From positions 17,124,392 to 17,188,391 of the forward strand of contig NC_067203.1 in assembly GCF_026262505.1 (NCBI RefSeq): DNA of 64,000 bases, given 5' to 3'. The stretch is from Trichomonas vaginalis G3 (lineage: Eukaryota > Parabasalia > Trichomonadida > Trichomonadidae). The position numbers and the translations under genes are program-made. The notes beneath the pieces were generated by a model. That model was not told where the DNA came from, ran no database searches, and saw nothing but the letters and a program-made list of their open reading frames with translations. This document shows, piece after piece, positions 36,423 to 46,310 of the stretch. Within the stretch, counting starts at the first letter, position 1. The number at the start of each line of letters is the position of its first letter.

Positions 36423-37778
36423 TTACTTGGCCCCGTTCTTCTTTAGGTATTTTTTTACTGCGCCTTTTGCAACATTGAGTGCAGTTTTCCCTTCTTTATT
36501 CTTTGCTTCTTTATCAGCTCCAACAAAGATAAGATATTTAACAATTTCAAGATGATCATTTTCTGATGCACGAATGAGTGCAGTATATCCTTGATTATCC
36601 TTTGCTTCTTTATCAGCATCAACTGAGATAAGATATTTAACAACTTCAAGATGACCATTTTCTGATGCACGAATGAGTGCAGTATATCCTTGATTATCCT
36701 TTGCTTCTTTATCAGCTCCATTAGAGATAAGATATTTAACAACTTCAAATTGATCGTTATCTGATGCAAAAATGAGTGGAGTCCATCCAAGATTATCCTT
36801 TGCTTCTTTATCAGCTCCATTAGAGATAAGATATTTAACAACTTCAAGATGACCATTAATTGATGCAAAAATGAGTGGAGTATTTCCAAAATTATTCTTT
36901 GCTTCTTTATCAGCTCCAACAGAGATAAGATATTTAACAACTTCATGATGACCATTAAATGATGCACAAATGAGTGGAGTATATTCAAAATTATCCTTTG
37001 CTTCTTTATTAGCTCCAACAGAGATAAGATATTCAACAACTTCAAGTTGGCCATATCTTGATGCTAAAATGAGTGGAGTATATCCAGATTCATTCTTTAC
37101 TTCTTTATTGAAATTACATTCAATGAGTGATTTGACAAGTTCGAGATGTCCTCTCATGCATGCTTCATGAAGCACATTATCATCACCAAACTTTGCCTTC
37201 TTTTCCCAAAGTCCTTCTTCACAGGCTTTTTGAATCATTTCTTGATTTCCTTTTATAGAAAGTTCCCAAAAGAATTGGTAAACTTGTTCAAAATCTCTAG
37301 ATTTCTTAAGTTTTGCGATTTTAGTTAAAAATTCTCTTGAGAAATTGTTATTTTCATGAGTTCTATTGACTTCTGTTTCTTTGGCCGTACTTTGCCTTTG
37401 TTTTTGAATTTCTTCTAATTTTTCTTGATGTTTTTGGATTTCTGCTCTTGAATCAAGTGTGTCTTTCTCTTTTCTATCTAAAATGTCAATAATATCATCG
37501 AATATTTTGAATTTCATGTATTTTTTGATAGATTTCAGTATTGAAACAATTTCTTCCATGTTTTGGATAGTAACATGCGCTTTTCGTGTGCAGGTATATA
37601 ATTTCTTGGAATTAATAGTTGTATGAGATTGTTTGAGAAGAGTAATGTACTGGTCTGCTGTTAATTTTGAATATTTCATGGTTTTTCTGATATCTTCTAC
37701 GTCAAATGTATCAAAGAAGCTTTCATTTTTAATATAATCGCTTATATGAGCAGCAATGTATTCGTAATTCAGATTCAT
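36423..37778 (-). CDS. Ankyrin-repeat protein A (451 aa)
   Basis: I start at MNLNYEYIAAHISDYIKNE (37,778). The frame extends upstream only without an ATG, and the paralogue at 45,130 has its ATG three codons earlier. Residues 1-190 are a helical region typical of trichomonad ankyrin proteins (FFDTFDVEDIRKTMKYSKLT, MEEIVSILKSIKKYMKFKIF) with a coiled coil (HQEKLEEIQKQRQSTAKET). Then come about seven to eight 33-residue ankyrin repeats (HLEVVKYLISVGADKEAKD), nearly identical in DNA. Partners unknown. Closely related to the gene at 43,964-45,130. Confidence 0.85.
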   Translation of the reverse strand: MNLNYEYIAAHISDYIKNESFFDTFDVEDIRKTMKYSKLTADQYITLLKQSHTTINSKKLYTCTRKAHVTIQNMEEIVSILKSIKKYMKFKIFDDIIDILDRKEKDTLDSRAEIQKHQEKLEEIQKQRQSTAKETEVNRTHENNNFSREFLTKIAKLKKSRDFEQVYQFFWELSIKGNQEMIQKACEEGLWEKKAKFGDDNVLHEACMRGHLELVKSLIECNFNKEVKNESGYTPLILASRYGQLEVVEYLISVGANKEAKDNFEYTPLICASFNGHHEVVKYLISVGADKEAKNNFGNTPLIFASINGHLEVVKYLISNGADKEAKDNLGWTPLIFASDNDQFEVVKYLISNGADKEAKDNQGYTALIRASENGHLEVVKYLISVDADKEAKDNQGYTALIRASENDHLEIVKYLIFVGADKEAKNKEGKTALNVAKGAVKKYLKKNGAK

Positions 37779-38140
37779 GTCCTGAATTAAAAAAATGTGA
37801 TTTTTTCTTAAAAAAATGAGCATAATTTGGAGCTTAGTTATGAGAAATGTTTTATGTAAGTATATTATTTTCAAAATTCGTTGTCATTTGATCTAATGAA
37901 TTAAATTCTCCAACAATTAATGAAAATATACTAGAGTTAGAAACTGATGGTTGTTGAAGTCTTCCATTTTTTAAAAATATTTGGGAAGTTAAATATTCTC
38001 TTGTTTATCATTGAGGAGTGAGTGGGCAAAAAGTGAAGTACGATAATTAATTTAAAAAGGGAGAAACTTCCTCGAGGATATTCAAAAAAAATCCATTCAT
38101 TTTATGTCCGATTTAATTTTCTCATGTTCAACTAACAATC
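37779..38140. other. Spacer, no gene seen
   Basis: 5' flank of the ankyrin gene and the unaligned 5' flank of the RAD1-like pseudogene. Confidence 0.4.
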
Positions 38141-38149
38141 CTAAATTCC

Positions 38150-38951
38150 TTGCATAAGCATTATAGCTGTTGCGTGGAAAGACCAAGAAGACCAATTATG
38201 TTCAGCAAGTGTTTCTAACGATGGAATTTTGATATTAACTGAAGATTCTACAACAATACAAGCAAGTGTTCTTCTTAGAGCTGGTTTATTCCAAAATTAT
38301 TCCCTTGTCTGAGAAGAAAACTTCGAATTTAGAATCAATTTAACAAAATTTGTTAAATGTATAAAACTATTTTCAGAATTTGCTACAGAACTCGAAATTA
38401 GGTCGAAGAATGATGCTGAAATACAAGTTGAAATCACAGATGGTCTTTCAACAACAAATTGTACGATTAGAACTCTTTACTACCCTACTGCACAAGTCAA
38501 TAACATGACACTATCCAAAGCCTTCTCGGCGCCCGACTCTGTTGAAGTTGCTTCGTATATGATTCGATCATCAATTGTCAAAGAGATGCTTGTACTTCCT
38601 GATGCAACGACTAAGAATACTGTTCCAATAAAGATGGTCATAGATGCTGTTGCCCAGCTTTTCGATGTCAAAATGGAAGGAGGCTTCGGAACAGTCAGAT
38701 CTACAATGGAATTCGGCCTTCTCATGGCCCAAAGACCGAAATTCGATCTCTGTGAACCATTTGAAGCATGTTACCCTATATCCTCGCTTGTTCCTGTCTT
38801 GAAAGCAATGACTTTATCCTCTGAAACGAGTTTCAGGTTTAAAGGCAACGGAATGCTCTCAATTCAACAACCTATATCTAACCAGTCTGCAGGATCCGTC
38901 GAAACTGTCGTCGAATTCATATTGCAACCTCTTGAAGATAATACTCTTTAA
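38150..38951 (+). pseudogene. RAD1-like checkpoint clamp pseudogene (longer copy)
   Basis: The frame reads IIAVAWKDQEDQLCSASVSN, then TTIQASVLLRAGLFQNYSLV, then an in-frame TGA at 38,310-38,312, then EENFEFRINLTKFVKCIKLF and on through the RAD1 C-terminal part. ASVLLRAGLFQNY and FRINLTKFVKCIKLF match RAD1's 'aNAFIQAGIFqEf...vtFRINLtvlldcLsIF', so the first clamp half is partly kept here. The region before ~38,150 has further stops and no credible start. From 38,352 to 38,942 it is almost identical to 10,835-11,422. RAD1 normally pairs with RAD9 and HUS1 in DNA damage signalling; neither copy here looks functional. Confidence 0.75.
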
Positions 38952-38970
38952 TTTATTGTTTGTCAGCTTA

Positions 38971-39001
38971 TATCGGCGGGCAGCACAGCTGCGCGCCGAT
39001 A
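38971..39001. other. GC-rich hairpin in AT-rich DNA
   Basis: TATCGGCG at 38,971-38,978 pairs with CGCCGATA at 38,994-39,001. Inside, GCAGC pairs with GCTGC around an ACA loop, with one G-G mismatch. It stands out sharply in composition, lies 20 bp after the RAD1 pseudogene and 44 bp before the TTAA element. Confidence 0.6.
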
Positions 39002-39044
39002 GGATTCGCTCTATATAAGACTAAAAATATTTTTTTCGTTGTCT

Positions 39045-40090
39045 TTAAGGCTGCACCCGTATGTACGTTTATTTGAGAGGAGGAGGATTACCCTCTCAAT
39101 TTTGAGGGATTCGTTAGTTTATTTTCTCGATGAATATGCAATAAAATTTGATTTTTACCTTATCAATATACTTCATATAATATACACATGTTCATGTAAA
39201 AACTTTTTTCCAAAATCCTCAGGAATTAAGGGATTTTTGAATTTTAAGAATTTTTTTCGAATTTTTTCGAAAAAAAAAATATTTTCAGAACAGCCTTAAC
39301 GGCTAAGATTTAGGAACAATGTTAAGTATCAAAAAGAAAGGAGGTCTGATATAGACAACATATATCGTTGAAGGTTGAAAAAATCTCTAATATTTGAGCC
39401 CAAAATTTCAAATTTTAATTTTTTGAAAAAAGAGGCCACCCGTATGTACGTTTATTTGAGAGGAGGATTATATTTTTGAAAGGGTGAAACATTATGAATA
39501 TGTTAATTATATAATAATATGTATTATTATAAAAAAGAAAAAATAAAGCACGTTAAAATTTTCTTTCTTGATTTTTTACAAAATCTACTTAGAATTATGC
39601 AAAATATGACTAAATAATTATAAATTTCAAGTTAAATTTTAATTTTGATAAATAATTTAAATTTCAAAATATCAAGTTCAGTTCGACTATGTATGTAGTA
39701 ATTCCTCAATAAAGTGCCAAAACCCTATTAAAATATATGAACATTTTCAACATTTTAATGTTTTTATTTAAAAATTTGATGGAATATGAGCTTCAAACAA
39801 TTATTATGTAAATAAAGATAATTAAATATATGTATTTATTCGTATTACAACCGTAGTAAGTCGATTCTTCCTTTCTTCTACTGAGGTTTGAATTTGATTT
39901 CGAATTGTAAAGAGATTCAAAGGGAAAATACTAGCGGATAAAAACTACCTCCATGAAAGGGTCATAATTGAGTCAAGTTGTATTTTTTGATATTTTTTGC
40001 TTTTCGAGCCTAAATAGGTAGCCAAGATAATGCCTAAAAATAAGGTTCTAAATTCTGAAGTTTACATGATCCTCTCGTGTGCACCCTTAA
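39045..40090 (-). mobile_element. TTAA-flanked inverted-repeat element, copy 2 (1,046 bp, inverted)
   Basis: Inverted relative to copy 1. It opens TTAAGGCTGCACCCG and closes GTGTGCACCCTTAA. The same internal block (CGTATGTACGTTTATTTGAG) appears at both the left end and ~39,430. Similarity to 4,317-5,365 extends throughout but with many substitutions, so the copies are old relative to the RAD1 duplication. No transposase frame. Confidence 0.75.
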
Positions 40091-40377
40091 TTAAATCAAA
40101 TTAGCTATCTAAATTTCATATTTTCGTGACCTAATTTTGACCATTTTCGGTTGCAATTTTTAATCGTTTTTAAAATAATAGCATATCTCAAATTGAGTTA
40201 TATTATACTGTGGATTTACCCATTTAAATCTCCGAAAATTCAATGATCTATTAATTTCAAAATAAATCATGTGCAAAATTCGATTCTAAGCATTTTATTT
40301 TGTTTATAATCATATGAGATATCATAAACAATTATAAAATATGTAAGAATCTTATTAATATTCGAAATGCTGGACTG

Positions 40378-40603
40378 TTTGTTGATATATTACCAAACGA
40401 TACTAACATTAAGTCTTGTTGACTCCATTGCTTCCTAAATATTGAAATGAATCATGGATTTGAGCATATTAGAATTGACAATATTTTTCATTGTTGATAT
40501 ATGAACAAACGATACTAACGATAAATCTTACTGATTCCGTTGCTTCCTAAATAATGAAATGAATCATAAATTTGAGCAAATTAAAATTGAAAAATTTCGT
40601 AAC
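40378..40603 (+). repeat. Diverged tandem dimer, ~115-bp unit
   Basis: Two units, each with TTGTTGATATAT, AACGATACTAAC, TTGCTTCCTAAATA and GAAATGAATCAT in the same order. No coding potential seen. It lies upstream of the ankyrin gene at 40,697 and might include its promoter. The 40,091-40,377 stretch before it holds nothing I can support. Confidence 0.6.
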
Positions 40604-40696
40604 TTATGAAGCTGCAAAGCAATTACACCACAAGATAATAGTGTACAGCATTTTAATCGATCTCTTTCGTAATATTTTACTTCTTAAATTTTTTTA

Positions 40697-41626
40697 ATGT
40701 CTGATCAAGACAGTAATCCGAACAAATACAGTAAACTGCGAAGTATCTACAAATACTACATTGATTCATACGATGCATTGTATCAGTTGAAAACGGAAAA
40801 AGAAGAAGATTTAAACTCGATTTACAAAATGATCAAAACGAATTTGATTGATTCAAAGAAATGTCTTCCCCAAATTATAATAAAAGATATTTTGGATATC
40901 ATTCCGTATAATAATCGCTATACAAAGTCATATTTATATCTTGCCAAACTCGTATCAGATGATTATCAAATCAAAGAGGTCGACAATGTTGAACTTGTTT
41001 CAAACTTTTTGTTTTACAAAGAATATGACATTAAATTAGACAAGTCTGCTAATTTCGAAAAAAATGATTTAGAAAATCTCGACCTTCTTAAAGAAAATAC
41101 AATTTACAGAGCAATTATGAATAATGACTTAGAAGTATTCATTTCATTCACTGAAAGGGAAGAATTTGATGAAAATCAAAAACTTAGAAGTAGTTTATAT
41201 CCATATTTTTACTATGGATACTACTTACTTGAATTATGTTGCTATCATGGAGCAGTTGATTGTTTCAAGTTCTTAATAACTAAATTTAACTCGGAGATAA
41301 CAAAAAGATGTCTCAGATTTTCATTTTTGGGAAGAAATCAAGAGATAATGAGTGAATGTTTGAAACAACAAGAACCAGATAAAGAATGCATGAAATATGC
41401 AATTATTTCACATAACATTGATTTTGTAACCTTCTTAGTGAATGAGTACATCATGAGTATCGACTTATCTGCTTGCAAAAAATATAATAATCTTGATTCA
41501 TTTTTAGTTTTTTACGATCAAACTAATCTTTTAATCAGCTGCTTGATTTTTTCAACGATGTTTAATATTCCATCCCTTTGCGAATATTTCCTTTCATTAG
41601 GTGTAGATATCAATAAAAACTTTTAG
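40697..41626 (+). CDS. DUF3447-type N-terminal part of an ankyrin protein (309 aa, then frameshift)
   Basis: MSDQDSNPNKYSKLRSIYKY opens a helical N-terminal region typical of trichomonad DUF3447 ankyrin proteins (TIYRAIMNNDLEVFISFTER, YGYYLLELCCYHGAVDCFKF). It ends SLCEYFLSLGVDINKNF and a TAG. The sequence immediately after continues as ankyrin repeats in another frame (DGDEKDKYGKTALHIAAEYN), so a one-base slip near 41,615-41,630 separates the two halves. It could be a real frameshift in a decaying gene or an assembly error in the run of A bases. Confidence 0.7.
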   Translation: MSDQDSNPNKYSKLRSIYKYYIDSYDALYQLKTEKEEDLNSIYKMIKTNLIDSKKCLPQIIIKDILDIIPYNNRYTKSYLYLAKLVSDDYQIKEVDNVELVSNFLFYKEYDIKLDKSANFEKNDLENLDLLKENTIYRAIMNNDLEVFISFTEREEFDENQKLRSSLYPYFYYGYYLLELCCYHGAVDCFKFLITKFNSEITKRCLRFSFLGRNQEIMSECLKQQEPDKECMKYAIISHNIDFVTFLVNEYIMSIDLSACKKYNNLDSFLVFYDQTNLLISCLIFSTMFNIPSLCEYFLSLGVDINKNF

Positions 41627-42921
41627 ATGGAGATGAAAAAGATAAATATGGGAAAACTGCTCTTCATATTGCAGCAGAATATAACAATAAAGAAATAGTC
41701 AAACTTCTTATTTCACATGGTGCAAATATCAATAAAAAAGATAAAGATCGAGAAACAGCTCTTCATAAAGCAGCATGGAAAAATAGTAAAGAAACAGCTG
41801 AACTTCTTATTTCACATGGTGCAAATATCAATAAAAAAGATAAAAATGGAGAAACCGCTCTTCATAAAGCAGTATTGCATAATAATAAAGAAATAGCTGA
41901 ACTTCTTATTTCACATGGTATAAATATCAATGAAAAAGATAAAAATGAAAAAACAGCTCTTCATAAAGCAACATGGAAAAATAGTAAAGAAATAGCTGAA
42001 CTTCTTATTTCACATGGTATAAATATCAATGAAAAAGATAAATATGGAGAAACCGCTCTTCATTATGCAGCACGTGAGAATAGTAAAGAAACTGCTGAAG
42101 TTCTTATTTCACATGGTGCAAATATCAATAAAAAAGATAAAGATCGAGAAACAGCTCTTCATAAAGCAGCATGGAAAAATAGTAAAGAAACAGCTGAACT
42201 TCTTATTTCACATGGTGCAAATATCAATGAAAAAGATAAAAATGGAGAAACCGCTCTTCATAAAGCAGCATTGCATAATAATAAAGAAATAGCTGAACTT
42301 CTTATTTCACATGGTGCAAATATCAATAAAAAAGATAAAAATGGAGAAACCGCTCTTCATAAAGCAGTATTGCATAATAATAAAGAAATAGCTGAACTTC
42401 TTATTTCACATGGTGCAAATATCAATAAAAAAGATAAAAATGGAGAAACCGCTCTTCATAAAGCAGTATTGCATAATAATAAAGAAATAGCTGAACTTCT
42501 TATTTCACATGGTATAAATATCAATGAAAAAGATAAAAATGAAAAAACAGCTCTTCATAAAGCAACATGGAAAAATAGTAAAGAAATAGCTGAACTTCTT
42601 ATTTCACATGGTATAAATATCAATGAAAAAGATAAATATGGAGAAACCGCTCTTCATTATGCAGCACGTGAGAATAGTAAAGAAACTGCTGAAGTTCTTA
42701 TTTCACATGGTATAAATATCAATGAAAAAGATAAAGATCGAGAAACAGCTCTTCATAAAGCAGCATGGAAAAATAGTAAAGAAACAGCTGAACTTCTTAT
42801 TTCACATGGTGCAAATATCAATGAAAAAGATAAATATGGAGAAACCGCTCTTCATAATGCAACCTTAAATAATAGTGAAAAAACAGCTGAACTTCTTATT
42901 TCGCATGGTGCAAAAAACTAA
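41627..42921 (+). CDS. Ankyrin-repeat part (about 13 repeats) downstream of the frameshift
   Basis: The open frame runs from just after the upstream stop. The first ATG inside is at 41,875 (348 residues), but the reading frame is clearly ankyrin from ~41,630. About 13 units of 33 residues follow, with consensus DKNGETALHKAALHNNKEIA then ELLISHGANINK. The protein ends ELLISHGAKN. Without the N-terminal half in frame it is probably not made as one protein. DNA units are almost identical (see the repeat entry). Confidence 0.7.
41690..42910 (+). repeat. 99-bp coding tandem repeat with a 594-bp higher-order unit
   Basis: The basic unit is 99 bp (one ankyrin repeat), with GAACTTCTTATTTCACATGG in nearly every copy. 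A block of six units starting near 41,875 recurs at 42,469, giving a 594-bp period with almost no differences. This implies recent unequal exchange or conversion. Confidence 0.85.
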
Positions 42922-43571
42922 TGTTTTAACATTAAATTATAATTTTATAAATATTTCCAAATATGAATATCAATTAAAAAGATAATATTGGAAAAATCAC
43001 TCTTCATTATTAAACATTCGTAAAGCACTATCAGTTAATGAATACCCAATTTATTTACAATTCTATTCGTTCTTCGTATTTTTACAAAAAAAAACTTCTA
43101 AATTATTGTAGTAAAATCTTCTCATTTATTTTCCAGGGTTAGCTGGTGTGTTTACCATAAAATATTTGAGATAACTCTACATGGCATTTGCATATAAAAC
43201 TCTCAAAAATGTGATCATTATAGTTGGGTAAAAACTCACCTACGTTGAAGATAAAACCCAATATAAATCGATATAGTAAGACTTGCTTCATTATCCTTAT
43301 AAAAATCCTTGCTTATCATCGAACCTAACTAGTTTTTGTTGTATGTATATATAAAAGTGTTTGATTATATATATAAAAGTATTATTTCGGCATAATATAT
43401 ATTTTGATCACTTCATCAAATAAAAATTATTAATTGTTTATCATAAACAATGATCAGATTACAACTAACTTAGATAATCGAAATTAAAGAAAAGAAGTAG
43501 GAGAAAAATGGACCAAGTTCGGATTTTTTTCAAAATTATTCGATGTAGTTAATTAGGAAGGTAGTTCAATT
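42922..43571. other. AT-rich spacer, no gene seen
   Basis: The first 100 bp still resemble an ankyrin unit (ATATTGGAAAAATCACTCTT) and look like a decayed repeat. The rest is AT-rich with a short local repeat (ATATATAAAAGTGTTTGAT / ATATATAAAAGTATTATTT). No gene seen. Confidence 0.5.
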
Positions 43572-43852
43572 GATAGAGCTACTGGAACTTGTCTTCGTGG
43601 GTTTTATGTGCTTCAACAATCTCTTCCTCCAAATTTCGACCCTTTAAAGTCAAAAATAGTTCAGTCGCAAGCTTACGATGAGTTTTTGAACCTTATTCGT
43701 TTCCTTGCTCAGTTCACTTTTCGAAGGTGTTGCTTTGAGACATCAACAACACTTTGGAAGTTCGGAATTTACATTACAAATGGTCAAGCTAAAGATTTCA
43801 TGCTTCTTGCCCCTGTTTCAGCCCTCTATGCAAAAGACCTTGATTTCATTAA
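43572..43852 (+). pseudogene. TCF25 gene fragment (281 bp)
   Basis: Matches 9,957-10,237 of the TCF25-like gene with only about six differences. It covers GFYVLQQSLPPNFDPLKSK through ALYAKDLDFI. It has no start, no remaining domain and no 3' part; the junction goes straight into the 3' flank of the next ankyrin gene. Non-functional fragment of recent origin. Confidence 0.85.
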
Positions 43853-43963
43853 GATAAGAAATGCTTTAAATCCAACAATAACTTTAAAAATTAAAAATAT
43901 TGAAAATAAATTTTAATTTAAATAGTTAAATCATTCAAATTTCAATATGCATATATGGTCAAG

Positions 43964-45130
43964 TTACTTGGCCCCATTTTTCGTTAGGTATTTTCTTACA
44001 TCACCTTTTGCAACATTGAGTGCAGTTTTCCCTTCTTTATTCTTTGCTTCTTTATCAGCTCCAACAGAGATAAGATATTTAACAACTTCAAGATGACCAT
44101 ATCTTGATGCTAAAATGAGTGGAGTAAATCCATTATCATTCTTTGCTTCTTTATCAGCTCCAACAGAGATAAGATATTTAACAACTTCATGATGACCATT
44201 CTTTGATGCCCAAATGAGTGGAGTCCATTCATCATTATCCTTTGCTTCTTTATCAGCTCCAACTGAGATAAGATATTTAACAACTTCAAGATGACCATTT
44301 TCTGATGCAATAATGAGTGGAGTCCATTCATCATTATTCTTTGCTTCTTTATCAGCTCCAACAGAGACAAGATATTTAACAACTTCAAGATGACCTCTAG
44401 ATGATGCAAAAAAGAGTGGGGTTTGTTTATATATATCCTTTACTTCTTTATTGCACTTACAATCAATGAGTAATTTGACAAGGTTGAGATTTCCGTTCAC
44501 ACATGCTACATGAAGCACATTTTCATCTTTCCATGTAATCTTTTCCCAAAGTCCTTCTTCACAGGCTTTTTGAATCATTTCTTGATTTCCTTTTATAGAA
44601 AGTTCCCAAAAGAATTGGTAAACTTGTTCAAAATCTCTAGATTTCTTAAGTTTTGCGATTTTAGTTAAAAATTCTCTTGAGAAATTGTTATTTTCATGAG
44701 TTCTATTGACTTCTGTTTCTTTGGCCGTACTTTGCCTTTGTTCTTGAATTTCTTTTAATTTTTCTTGATGTTTTTGAATTTCTGCTCTTGAATCAAGTGT
44801 ATCTTTCTCTTTTCTATCTAAAATGTCAATCATATCATCGAATATTTTGAATTTCATGTATTTTTTGATAGATTTCAGTATTGAAACAATTTCTTCCATG
44901 TTTTGGATAGTAACATGCGCTTTTCGTGTGCAGGTATATAATTCCTTGGAATTAATAGTTGTATGAGATTGTTTGAGAAGAGTAATGTACTGGTCTACAG
45001 TTAATCTTGAACATTTCATGATTTTTTTGATATCTTCTACGTCAAATGTATCAAAGAAGTTTTCATTTTTAATATAATCGCTTATATGAGCAGCAATGTA
45101 TTCGTAATTCAGATTCATGTCTTGAGCCAT
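43964..45130 (-). CDS. Ankyrin-repeat protein B (388 aa)
   Basis: Starts MAQDMNLNYEYIAAHISDY at 45,130. The N-terminal ~190 residues are almost identical to protein A. After that, two diverged and about four nearly identical ankyrin repeats (HLEVVKYLISVGADKEAKNN), ending DVRKYLTKNGAK. It has fewer repeats than A. The similarity to A extends into the 3' flank, so the pair arose by segmental duplication and has since changed repeat number. Confidence 0.85.
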   Translation of the reverse strand: MAQDMNLNYEYIAAHISDYIKNENFFDTFDVEDIKKIMKCSRLTVDQYITLLKQSHTTINSKELYTCTRKAHVTIQNMEEIVSILKSIKKYMKFKIFDDMIDILDRKEKDTLDSRAEIQKHQEKLKEIQEQRQSTAKETEVNRTHENNNFSREFLTKIAKLKKSRDFEQVYQFFWELSIKGNQEMIQKACEEGLWEKITWKDENVLHVACVNGNLNLVKLLIDCKCNKEVKDIYKQTPLFFASSRGHLEVVKYLVSVGADKEAKNNDEWTPLIIASENGHLEVVKYLISVGADKEAKDNDEWTPLIWASKNGHHEVVKYLISVGADKEAKNDNGFTPLILASRYGHLEVVKYLISVGADKEAKNKEGKTALNVAKGDVRKYLTKNGAK

Positions 45131-45387
45131 TTTTGAAATTTGTAAACTTTACAAAATTTCTTATAAAAAATAAGAGCCTAGTATTGGGAAACTTATTATG
45201 AAAGTATATTATTATCAAAATTAATTTGGAGAAATATTAGCCAGAATACTTGATTAACTTGGTGCTCGACAGATAATCACTAAAAGATGTTTAAAAGACC
45301 TCATCATTGTCGAAAATTTAAAATTTAAAGTGCCCATAGTTTTTTTTTTTTTTTTGAGACGAAACGATAAATTTATTGATATCAACA

Positions 45388-45621
45388 ATGGCAGCGATTT
45401 TCACCCTGACCGGAATGTTGACTGTCCTTTTAATTTTCATTTGTACCGCATACTACTTAAAGCCAATCTTTTCAAGTTGGTTTGTTAAGGATAGTCCTTC
45501 GTTCTGGAGATCAACATTATGGAAAGCATCTCGTGCTGGAGAAAGGCTCTCTCCATGGATTTCATTAATGCTCATAGCGCTTGCAATTATTCATTTCCAA
45601 TCAAAATGGAGTGAAAAATAA
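45388..45621 (+). CDS. TMEM167: Kish / TMEM167 small Golgi membrane protein
   Basis: 77 residues from the ATG at 45,388 (the frame continues upstream without ATG). MAAIFTLTGMLTVLLIFICT and then WKASRAGERLSPWISLMLIA align closely with Kish (MSAIFNFQSLLTVILLLICT ... WKcARiGERkSPyvavccIv). Two membrane segments, ~residues 5-25 and 57-72, flank the conserved GER-SP loop. Kish proteins act early in the secretory pathway at the Golgi. Length matches the family (72-77). The stop runs into TAAAAT. Confidence 0.9.
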   Translation: MAAIFTLTGMLTVLLIFICTAYYLKPIFSSWFVKDSPSFWRSTLWKASRAGERLSPWISLMLIALAIIHFQSKWSEK

Positions 45622-46310
45622 AATTTTTACATTATTTCGTAAGATTATATCTGTTACGATCGATATAATACAAAATTATTAATGCCAAACATTTTCAATT
45701 AGCAAGGAAAATGATTAAAATTGTGTTTTATTTAAATAAACATTCTAAATTTTTATTTTACCTTTCAAATATAAGCTATATTTTACTTTATGGAAGTTCC
45801 ATTCTGGGATTTTTGTTTCTAATTCGTGAGTGATCTTCTTCTATGATTTTTTTCAGATCAAGCTAATTTCAAATTATGATTTTTTTCTTGCAGCCTTGCC
45901 ATACTCAGAACATATGTTATATTCTCATGAACAGCAAATGCTTATTCCATTTAGTATCTGGAATTTGATGCCAGTTTTCAATTTTCTAGATTTTTGGGCT
46001 TTCGGACTCAATGCATGCTCATTATGTCTGTAGTCTACTTTGTGTAATTGGAGTTTATGAAAAACATTTAAAAACTATTAAAAAAATTTATCAATTTGTT
46101 CCGTTCCCCTTCAGGAATTGATTCACAAAGCTAGAATAAGAATTTCTTCTAGAATTGACATAGAAAGAGTTGATAAAACAATATGAAAAAAAAATCCAAT
46201 TCAGAAAAAACAAAAAAATAAAATGTAAAAAAAATCGATATAAAATTCATATTTATATACCAAAATTTATGACTTTCCAGTCCTTTGATTACATAATAAT
46301 ATCCGAGAAA
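45622..46310. other. AT-rich spacer, no supported gene
   Basis: A 67-codon plus-strand frame near 45,830-46,033 has no proper ATG and contains LPYSEHMLYSHEQQMLIPFS; I do not recognise it and do not call it. Otherwise the 3' flanks of two convergent genes. Confidence 0.4.

Noticed and set aside
36455-37054. 200-codon second frame within ankyrin gene A (and similar ones in gene B and the 42-kb array)
   Set aside because: It is the same 99-bp repeat read one base off; the ankyrin frame has the real protein signature.
38310-38312. TGA read as a sense codon or programmed read-through in the RAD1-like copy
   Set aside because: Other genes in the window end normally and give no sign of TGA reassignment, and this copy also lacks a proper start; pseudogene is simpler.
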